Positions 6,121 to 11,292 of a stretch of 11,292 bases of DNA are shown here, one piece after another. Within the stretch, counting starts at the first letter, position 1. Every line of letters begins with the position of its first letter. Under the pieces are notes generated by a model. That model was not told the DNA's origin, did not search any database, and worked only from the letters and a program-made list of their open reading frames with translations. The stretch comes from SKW197 sp049970095 (GTDB lineage: Archaea; Thermoplasmatota; Thermoplasmata; Lutacidiplasmatales; SKW197), in contig JBMFNP010000054.1 of assembly GCA_049970095.1 (NCBI GenBank), positions 1 through 11,292 of the forward strand, in the 5' to 3' direction. Position numbers and translations under genes: made by a program.

Positions 6121-6675
6121 ATGCAGATAGAGGATATATTGCACAAAATTCCTGCCAGATACACTGTGCTTGGTACAATAGATGGGATTGTGGGAAGCCT
6201 TGCAACAGTGATGGGATTAAATGCTGTAATGGCACCCAATAATCTTATTGTGACTGCAGGGATAAGCGTGGGTATCGGTCTTGGGATTTCAAATGGTTTT
6301 GGTGGTTTCATGGCAGAGCGCACTGTGGAGGTGATGAAGCTGAGGAAACTGGAGAGTGCAATGCTAAGAAAGAAAGGGGCATTAACCAAAACCCTGCTCG
6401 GTAGATCTGTGTGGAAAAGACTCATCATTGACACATTAACACATGGTGGCTTTTCTTTCCTGGGTGCATTAATTCCTGTAATTCCATTTATTCTTTTTAC
6501 CACGCATTTTCTTGCTGGGGTGTTTGCATTCTTTGCAAGTATTCTCTCCCTCTTTTTCCTTGGTGTATATACTGGGCATCTCACAAAAGAAAATCTTATA
6601 AAATCTGGGCTCTCAATGCTCTTTGTAGGTGTTCTTGTAACTCTAATTACCCTTGTATTTGAGTTCGGACATTGA
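6121..6675 (+). CDS. VIT1/CCC1-family membrane protein (putative Fe2+/Mn2+ transporter)
   Basis: From the ATG at 6121 the protein has 184 aa and five predicted membrane helices, as in the VIT1/CCC1 family: about 16-36, 43-63, 109-127, 129-150 and 160-181. Family-like segments are TIDGIVGSLATVMG in helix 1 (D21 corresponds in position to the conserved helix-1 aspartate), GISNGFGGFMAERTVEV at the end of helix 2, and GGFSFLGALIPVIPFIL in helix 3. The cytoplasmic loop between helices 2 and 3 is short and basic (LRKLESAMLRKKGALTKTLL), so the long glutamate-rich metal-binding domain of plant VIT1 is absent; transport activity and metal are inferred only. A GTG at 6061 would add 20 residues overlapping the zinc ribbon. 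The stop lies one base from the stop of the convergent cysteine-rich gene. Confidence 0.75.
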   Translation: MQIEDILHKIPARYTVLGTIDGIVGSLATVMGLNAVMAPNNLIVTAGISVGIGLGISNGFGGFMAERTVEVMKLRKLESAMLRKKGALTKTLLGRSVWKRLIIDTLTHGGFSFLGALIPVIPFILFTTHFLAGVFAFFASILSLFFLGVYTGHLTKENLIKSGLSMLFVGVLVTLITLVFEFGH

Positions 6676-6676
6676 T

Positions 6677-8191
6677 TTATTTTGCTTCTTCACCAGTACC
6701 AGAATAGCGCAGAATATTATTCAATGCTTCTCTATATTTTTCTCCCCGTGCATTAAGCAACTCCTCAACGAATTTTGATAAACTCATTCCGAGTTCTTTC
6801 TCCTCCTTTGTAAACTGCCAAGCATGTGCATCTGCAACACCAAAGTAATTAAGGAAAGCATAGGCAATAGTGCGCATTTTTGTATCTTCAAGGTTTTTTG
6901 CAGATATGTAGGTAATTGCAGCAGGCCTGCCAGCAAGCATGTATTCCATCGCAATCTCATGTATGAATTTAGCGCGTGGTGAGAGTTTTTTGAATTTAGG
7001 CAGGGAGTTCTCAAGTTTTTTCAATTCAAATTCCCGCTTTGCCTTTCGCAGTGACTCAAAAGGCTCTTTTGTATCCGGAGAATAGAATTTTTCCGCAATT
7101 TCCTCGCTGGAAACTGCAATCAGAGCATCCCTACCACACTCTTCCCAGATCTCTTCAAGAAACTTTGCAAAGGTATTTTCTTTCAGAACAATCGGGTGTG
7201 TTGTGTTCTTCACGCATATCATCGCAATTTTCTTTTCATCCTCATTACTGGCAAAGGTCTCAACAAACTTCTCTATATTGTTTCCAAAGCAGGTGTTTCC
7301 TCCAATGTATATTTTAGTTTTTCTTTTCCTGAGGGTTTCCCTGTAGGAATTCATGTACTGGAGGAGTGTCGCCATATCATTTAGGTGCCCCACCTTGTAA
7401 TTTTTCTCAATGGCATCGTCATGAAATTCTTCAAAAATGCATTTATCACACGTGCCAGCACAATTAAATGAAGGGAGATATGAAACCGTAAAGGTGCTTT
7501 CTATGTGTCTACCAAGGATTTTTGCGGAAATTCTGGAAAGCAGATTGACATCTGTTCTTGCACACTTGCTGCAGATTTTTATTGCCAGTTTGTTGCCTTT
7601 CATCCTGATGATGAGTGCAGAGTGGGAATGTCCACATGTAAGGATGCCCTCTCTTTCCAACAGTTTGTATGGAAGTTCCTTCAGAAGATGTTTTTTAAAT
7701 ATTTCTGGCATTTTTAGGTCCCTACCAGAACAGTACACATCATCCGCCACAAAAAAGAAGTAACCTTTTTTTGCATAATTAAGGAATGCCAGTGCTTTGC
7801 ACATGGGTTCATCAAAATGTTGGATTGCAAGCTGGATTTCTCTGGGAGAATTTCCGCGCATTGCAAAACTGTAAGTTCCAAATGGCAATTTCACGGTTGC
7901 GAGTACTGCCAGTGTGTCAGAAAATCTCACGGTAAGGAAACCTGCGTATGCTTTGATTATCTTGTTTCCAAATAGAATTTTCCATTTTAGTTTACTTTTG
8001 CTCTCACTTACCGCACTTACAGATTTCAGCTGCTCTTTCAGATTTGCAAAGATGCAAAAGGTGCATCTGTTGTTACAAACTGGCAGAATCTTCTCTGGAT
8101 GCTCTGCAAGAATCTCAGCGTTTTCCAGGAGTTTCTCTCTCCCTATTCTTGATGCGGCTTTAATGCCTCTTGCCTTTTTTATTCTTCCCAT
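6677..8191 (-). CDS. Cysteine-rich protein of unknown function with two CX3CX2C motifs
   Basis: I do not recognise this 504-aa protein. It has two CX3CX2C motifs: C39/C43/C46 (VCNNRCTFCIF) and C244/C248/C251 (NCAGTCDKCIF). Between them is a possible zinc site made of C186, H188 and H190 (TCGHSH) with C207/C210 (CSKC). Further single cysteines are C131, C154, C301, C326 and C352. CX3CX2C is the radical-SAM cluster spacing, but the TIM-barrel and SAM-binding signatures (such as GGEP) are not apparent. Iron-sulfur or zinc binding is therefore likely while the chemistry is open. The C-terminal third is helical and highly charged. It has no signal peptide and appears cytoplasmic. The gene follows csl4 by 9 nt and is probably cotranscribed with csl4 and the methyltransferase, hinting at an RNA-related role. 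A GGTAGTGA sequence precedes the ATG. Confidence 0.8.
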   Translation of the reverse strand: MGRIKKARGIKAASRIGREKLLENAEILAEHPEKILPVCNNRCTFCIFANLKEQLKSVSAVSESKSKLKWKILFGNKIIKAYAGFLTVRFSDTLAVLATVKLPFGTYSFAMRGNSPREIQLAIQHFDEPMCKALAFLNYAKKGYFFFVADDVYCSGRDLKMPEIFKKHLLKELPYKLLEREGILTCGHSHSALIIRMKGNKLAIKICSKCARTDVNLLSRISAKILGRHIESTFTVSYLPSFNCAGTCDKCIFEEFHDDAIEKNYKVGHLNDMATLLQYMNSYRETLRKRKTKIYIGGNTCFGNNIEKFVETFASNEDEKKIAMICVKNTTHPIVLKENTFAKFLEEIWEECGRDALIAVSSEEIAEKFYSPDTKEPFESLRKAKREFELKKLENSLPKFKKLSPRAKFIHEIAMEYMLAGRPAAITYISAKNLEDTKMRTIAYAFLNYFGVADAHAWQFTKEEKELGMSLSKFVEELLNARGEKYREALNNILRYSGTGEEAK

Positions 8192-8200
8192 TGCAATTCA

Positions 8201-8776
8201 CTACCTTTTCCAGTCGGGTACCACATTTCCATAATCCTCTGCAATTTTTCTTGTTTCTGTGCGGTCGCAGTTTTCGCAATAGAGAGTTTCTGGTTTTGTG
8301 CCTTCTTTTCTAACAAGTGGTCTCCTGCATTTTATGCAATATGCTTTTATAACGCCAAGATGGGGGGCATTGAGAGAGAGTTGGATTGTAGGTGCTGCCT
8401 GAATAACTTCTGCCCTTACGATATCTCCGATTCTCAGCATAGAACCCAAGTTTTCTACATACCTTGAAGAAATCTTTGAGATGTGTATAGTCCCTACTGT
8501 CGTGCCTGCAATCTGCCTTACTTTACTGTCTACAGAGAAAACATTCACAATTGCCATTGCTGGCTTTATGTCCTCAATTACACCGTACACCGTGCTGCTT
8601 TTGCGAATTATAGATGGAGGATTTATTGGTTCCACATCCACCCTTCGTTCCTTTTCGTCTATTTTCAGTATTCCGAGGACGCTTGCAAAAATCAAACCAT
8701 CTTTTTCAAATGTGCCTTTTCCTGCAATATATTCTTCTGCTGTCCCTATTTCCTCACCAGGGATTATTATGTGCAT
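8201..8776 (-). CDS. csl4: Exosome cap subunit Csl4
   Basis: This 191-aa protein is the RNA-binding cap subunit of the archaeal exosome, which with Rrp4 feeds RNA into the Rrp41/Rrp42 phosphorolytic core. Its domains are in the family order: an N-terminal domain (1-55, with PGEEIGTAEEYIAGKGTFE and VEPINPP), an S1 RNA-binding domain (about 61-136, VYGVIEDIKPAMAIV through IQLSL), and a C-terminal zinc ribbon with C147/C150 and C167/C170. Length is normal. The start is 4 nt after the methyltransferase stop, with GAGGT as Shine-Dalgarno 8 nt before the ATG. The proximity of csl4 to an rRNA methyltransferase gene is common in archaea as I know it. Confidence 0.95.
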   Translation of the reverse strand: MHIIIPGEEIGTAEEYIAGKGTFEKDGLIFASVLGILKIDEKERRVDVEPINPPSIIRKSSTVYGVIEDIKPAMAIVNVFSVDSKVRQIAGTTVGTIHISKISSRYVENLGSMLRIGDIVRAEVIQAAPTIQLSLNAPHLGVIKAYCIKCRRPLVRKEGTKPETLYCENCDRTETRKIAEDYGNVVPDWKR

Positions 8777-8780
8777 TTTT

Positions 8781-9380
8781 TCAACCTCGCTCTGCTCTAA
8801 ACATCACCACATCAAATTTGACTTCTGATGCTCTGTGGAACTTATACCTGTGTTTTACTGGGAACTTGAACCTTTCTTTATGCGTTATTCTGCAACCTTT
8901 AGATACAAATTGGTATTCTATAAACCTTTCTGTTTCGCCACGATGAAGGGAGTAAATCACATTTCCAATTTCAACTGCCTTTCCTAAAAATGGGAGGTCT
9001 GCATGCTTTTGCTGGCATCCAAATGGCGGGTTCTGGAAAACTGTATCATAATTACCTGTGACCTCATTCACATCTAAACAGATAAATTCCACATTTAATG
9101 AAAGTTTGTTCGCGTTTTCCTTTGCCTTCTCAATTGCCTTTGGGTCAATATCAATTCCGATGCATTCACCAGCGCCCAGCAGTGCAGCACCCAAGGCAAA
9201 TATTCCGTTCCCACATCCAAGCTCAATTATTCTTTTACCCTCAACATCTCCGAGAGAATTTGCAAGGTGGAGGATTGCAGCAGCAATAGAAGGGGGTGTA
9301 GAATACTGTTCCAGATGCACATTAGGTGCCTCTATGTCCTCTACCTTTGAAAGCAATATTTCCAGATGTTTTTTTCGCAT
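8781..9380 (-). CDS. METTL5-like N6-adenine rRNA methyltransferase
   Basis: This 199-aa class I SAM-dependent methyltransferase resembles eukaryotic METTL5, which makes N6-methyladenosine in small-subunit rRNA near the decoding centre; the archaeal target is inferred by homology. Signatures are the N-terminal substrate-side element LEQYSTPPSIAA (23-34), SAM motif I ELGCGNG (53-59), the acidic GIDID (75-79) and the catalytic NPPFG (117-121) of N6-adenine methyltransferases. The ATG at 9380 starts right after a T-rich tract and gives the expected family N-terminus. It is the first gene of the unit leading into csl4 and the cysteine-rich protein. In eukaryotes the enzyme needs TRMT112; no such partner is encoded in this window. 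Confidence 0.9.
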   Translation of the reverse strand: MRKKHLEILLSKVEDIEAPNVHLEQYSTPPSIAAAILHLANSLGDVEGKRIIELGCGNGIFALGAALLGAGECIGIDIDPKAIEKAKENANKLSLNVEFICLDVNEVTGNYDTVFQNPPFGCQQKHADLPFLGKAVEIGNVIYSLHRGETERFIEYQFVSKGCRITHKERFKFPVKHRYKFHRASEVKFDVVMFRAERG

Positions 9381-9403
9381 AAAAAAATAAAAAAATTAAA
9401 AGG
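9381..9403 (-). terminator. T-rich tract between thermosome and methyltransferase genes
   Basis: On the minus strand, 9 nt after the thermosome stop, the sequence reads CCTTTTAATTTTTTTATTTTTTT. Poly-T tracts on the non-template strand act as intrinsic terminators in archaea, so this probably ends the thermosome transcript. The embedded TTTTAA could also serve the following methyltransferase gene, though it is only about 18-20 nt from its ATG, shorter than usual for a TATA box. Confidence 0.55.
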
Positions 9404-9411
9404 AGTCATCG

Positions 9412-11073
9412 TTAATATTCCGGCATACCACCAGGCATTCCACCAGGTCCTCCACCTTCGCCGCCCTTTGGCGGTTCAGATTTCTTTGCTGCTATGATAT
9501 CGTCAATTCTGAGGATCATCACTGCAGACTCTGTTGCAGAGTGTATTGCCTGGGTCTTTACTCTGACTGGCTCAATCACATTTAGTTTAAGCATATCTGC
9601 CACTTTGCCAGAGAGTACATCCACACCCATGGTTTTCCCATGCTTGCCTTCGTGGCTTGCCCTTAGGTCAATAAGAATGTTGATTGCATCCAGTCCTGCA
9701 TTTTCTGCCAGTGCCCATGGCACCACTTCCAGGGCCCTTGCAAATGCCTCTACTGCAAGCTGTTCCCTTCCACTCACCTTTGGAGCAAAATCTCTGAGGT
9801 GAAGTGCAAGTTCTATCTCGGTTGAGCCGCCACCACTCACCGCCAGCCCATCCTCCATAGTCACGCCAACAACCCTGATTGCATCATTCAGTGAGCGCTC
9901 GATTTCTGCCACTACATGTTCAGTGCCGCCTCTTATCAGAATAGACACTGATTTTGGATTTTTGCATCCTGTGACAAATGTCATCTTTGAATCTCCGATT
10001 TTCTTTTCCTCCACAAGGGCTGCACTGCCCAAGTCCGCCTCAGATAGGTCATCAAGTGCAGTCACTATTCTGGCGCCTGTGGCTCTTGCAAGTTTGACCA
10101 TGTCTGATTCTTTCATCTGTTTTATTGCAAAAATTCCTTCTTTTGCCATAAAATGAAGTGCCACATCGTCAATACCTTTCTGGCAGAAGACCACATTTGC
10201 ACCGCTCTTCTTGATTAGGTCCACCTTCCGCTTTAATGCATTCTGTTCCTCGTCTAGGAACATCTGCAACTTGCTCGGATCTTTGATCTGGATATGTGTA
10301 TCAAATTCGCCTTTCTTTATTTCTAATGCGGAGTTTATCAGGGCAATCTTTGCGTCTTTTACTGTGACTGGCATCTTGGGATGGGCTCTTTCTTTATCAA
10401 TGAGGACGCCGTCAATCAGTGTGGTGTCTTCAACACTCCCACCATGCTTTTTCTCAATTTTTATATGCGCCGGGTCAAAAGTGAGCTTTCCGTCTTTCTT
10501 TGAAATTACTGCTTTAACAGCCTTCACCGCAATTTCTGCGAGTTTGTCTTTTGCAAGTCCCACACCTTTGCTATTCATTGCTGTGATTGCAATCTTTTTG
10601 AGTGTTTCTTCATCTTCTGGTTTTACTTCAAAGGCAATTTTCTTCCGAAGTGCATTTATTGCCTCCTCTGCTGCAATGTTGAAGCCCTTGGCGATGATTG
10701 TGGGATGCACATTCTGGTCCAGCAGTTCCTCTGCTTTTTTAAGCAATTCACCAGCAAGAATTACTGCGGTTGTGGTCCCGTCTCCACATTGCTGGTCCTG
10801 GGTTTTCGCCACCTCAACCATCATCTTTGCTGCCGGGTGCTCTACATCTATTTCCTTAAGAATGGTCACTCCGTCGTTAGTAATTACCACATCACCAAGG
10901 CTGTCCACTAGCATTTTGTCCATGCCTCTTGGTCCTAGTGTGGTCCTTACTGCGTCAGCCACAGCCTTTGCAGCAGCGATGTTGTTGTAAACTGCGCCCT
11001 TACCTTTCTCTCTGCTTGTACCTTCTTTTAGAATAATTACAGGTGTACCTTGTCCCAAACCTTGTCCTATCAT
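9412..11073 (-). CDS. ths: Thermosome subunit (group II chaperonin)
   Basis: This 553-aa protein is the archaeal chaperonin that forms double-ring complexes and folds proteins with ATP hydrolysis. Conserved ATP-site segments are TTLGPRGMDKML (44-55), ITNDGVTILKEID (64-76) and GDGTTTA (97-103); the later VSGGGSTEIE and GLDAINILIDLR are also family features. The C-terminus ends in the Gly-Met-rich tail GGPGGMPGGMPEY, which projects into the folding chamber. Length and start are typical. A strong Shine-Dalgarno TGAGGTGAT precedes the ATG by 3 nt, and a consensus TATA box lies farther upstream, so this message has a short leader, unlike most genes here. Alpha versus beta subunit type cannot be told from sequence alone. 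Confidence 0.97.
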   Translation of the reverse strand: MIGQGLGQGTPVIILKEGTSREKGKGAVYNNIAAAKAVADAVRTTLGPRGMDKMLVDSLGDVVITNDGVTILKEIDVEHPAAKMMVEVAKTQDQQCGDGTTTAVILAGELLKKAEELLDQNVHPTIIAKGFNIAAEEAINALRKKIAFEVKPEDEETLKKIAITAMNSKGVGLAKDKLAEIAVKAVKAVISKKDGKLTFDPAHIKIEKKHGGSVEDTTLIDGVLIDKERAHPKMPVTVKDAKIALINSALEIKKGEFDTHIQIKDPSKLQMFLDEEQNALKRKVDLIKKSGANVVFCQKGIDDVALHFMAKEGIFAIKQMKESDMVKLARATGARIVTALDDLSEADLGSAALVEEKKIGDSKMTFVTGCKNPKSVSILIRGGTEHVVAEIERSLNDAIRVVGVTMEDGLAVSGGGSTEIELALHLRDFAPKVSGREQLAVEAFARALEVVPWALAENAGLDAINILIDLRASHEGKHGKTMGVDVLSGKVADMLKLNVIEPVRVKTQAIHSATESAVMILRIDDIIAAKKSEPPKGGEGGGPGGMPGGMPEY

Positions 11074-11076
11074 GTT

Positions 11077-11085
11077 ATCACCTCA
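11077..11085 (-). promoter_or_regulatory. Thermosome Shine-Dalgarno
   Basis: On the minus strand the sequence TGAGGTGAT matches the anti-Shine-Dalgarno end of archaeal 16S rRNA and ends three bases before the ATG at 11073. It fixes the thermosome start and points to a leadered, efficiently translated message. Confidence 0.8.
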
Positions 11086-11106
11086 AATCGGTATAAATGT
11101 TCTTCT

Positions 11107-11114
11107 ATATAAAG
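11107..11114 (-). promoter_or_regulatory. Thermosome TATA box
   Basis: The minus strand reads TTTATATA, ending 33 nt before the ATG. The predicted transcription start falls about 8-10 nt before the ATG, at or just upstream of the Shine-Dalgarno. The purine-rich GAAAAC immediately upstream is a reasonable BRE. Confidence 0.75.
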
Positions 11115-11135
11115 TTTTCTAACGGTTGAGAAACA
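11115..11135. promoter_or_regulatory. Imperfect palindrome abutting thermosome TATA box (possible operator)
   Basis: Two 10-bp arms, GTTTTCTAAC and GTTGAGAAAC, flank a single G; seven of ten positions pair as an inverted repeat, the outer GTTT and inner AAC being perfect. It sits exactly where the BRE and upstream region of the thermosome promoter lie. Some archaeal heat-shock promoters carry palindromic regulator sites at this place (for example CTAAC-containing elements in Archaeoglobus). A regulatory role is inference. Confidence 0.4.
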
Positions 11136-11179
11136 TAAGTTTTGTTTGAAAATTCAAAATTTTTGGACTTAGTAAATTA

Positions 11180-11186
11180 TTTATAG
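11180..11186 (+). promoter_or_regulatory. TATA box for the right-edge plus-strand gene
   Basis: TTTATAG on the plus strand is centred 25 nt before the ATG at 11208, the expected leaderless spacing. The gene it would serve diverges from the thermosome gene. Confidence 0.5.
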
Positions 11187-11207
11187 TAGTTTGTATATAC
11201 GGCATTG

Positions 11208-11292
11208 ATGAGCGGAAAAAACAAATCCAGAATAATACACTCTTGCCGCTGGATGGAATAGCAGGGCTCATCCAGAATATTGCATTTATTCA
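11208..11292 (+). CDS. 5' end of a divergent, probably membrane-bound protein (partial)
   Basis: A protein-like frame runs to the window edge, encoding QNNTLLPLDGIAGLIQNIAFI after a basic stretch. GLIQNIAFI resembles the first membrane helix of sensor-type multi-helix proteins, for example the membrane domains of some histidine kinases, but too little is visible to name it. The ATG at 11208 is at the right distance from the TATA box but one base out of this frame and hits a stop after 17 codons. Adding one A to the A6 run at 11216-11221 would join ATG AGC GGA AAA to the protein-like frame. Either the base call is wrong or the true start is the TTG at 11243. Confidence 0.4.

Noticed and set aside
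6677..8191. Calling the cysteine-rich protein a radical SAM enzyme from its CX3CX2C motifs.
   Set aside because: The other SAM-binding motifs and barrel pattern are not visible, and two such motifs plus extra CxxC/His sites fit zinc or other iron-sulfur binding equally well.
10211..10990. A 259-codon open frame on the plus strand.
   Set aside because: It is antisense to the thermosome gene, whose conserved protein explains the composition; it has low-complexity Ser/Phe/Ile-rich content and no promoter.

Overview
The window looks archaeal, most likely a Euryarchaeota/Thermoplasmata-like lineage. The evidence is a group II chaperonin (thermosome), translation factor aIF1A, the exosome subunit Csl4, a METTL5-type rRNA methyltransferase, and TATA boxes about 25-30 nt before start codons, many of which imply leaderless transcripts. 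Lineage is inferred from gene content and general protein character, not from any search. The sequence is draft quality. A run of N (1173-1269) is flanked by an exact 79-bp duplication that looks like two unmerged contig ends. Two other genes look frame-disrupted by one base near their 5' ends.

Layout. (1) 1-240: left edge with a 27-codon remnant of a calcium-binding FG-GAP-like protein on the minus strand, then a strong TATA box. (2) 241-1022 (+): a small three-helix membrane protein followed by a tandem winged-helix regulator, probably one transcription unit. (3) 1024-3254 (-): a compact operon read aIF1A, then calcineurin-like phosphoesterase, then enolase-superfamily dipeptide epimerase, with 11-nt overlaps at both junctions. 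(4) 3295-5766 (-): a large secreted and membrane-anchored surface protein with about seven MG2-like beta domains. (5) 5820-6675 (+): a double-CxxC zinc-ribbon protein and a VIT1/CCC1-family membrane protein. The surface gene and the zinc-ribbon gene diverge from what looks like one shared TATA element. (6) 6677-9380 (-): METTL5-like methyltransferase, then Csl4, then an unrecognised cysteine-rich 504-aa protein, tightly packed and probably cotranscribed. (7) 9412-11073 (-): thermosome subunit with a textbook promoter and Shine-Dalgarno and an imperfect palindrome next to its TATA box. (8) 11180-11292 (+): promoter and start of a divergent gene, probably a membrane protein, cut by the window edge.

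Much of the window is core information-processing biology: translation initiation, RNA decay, rRNA modification and protein folding. The accessory part is the central surface protein / zinc ribbon / VIT-family block and the left-edge membrane protein plus regulator pair. I see no tRNA, rRNA, CRISPR array, insertion sequence or phage gene. The least explained items are the cysteine-rich 504-aa protein with two CX3CX2C motifs and the divergently transcribed surface protein module. No complete new system can be claimed from this window.
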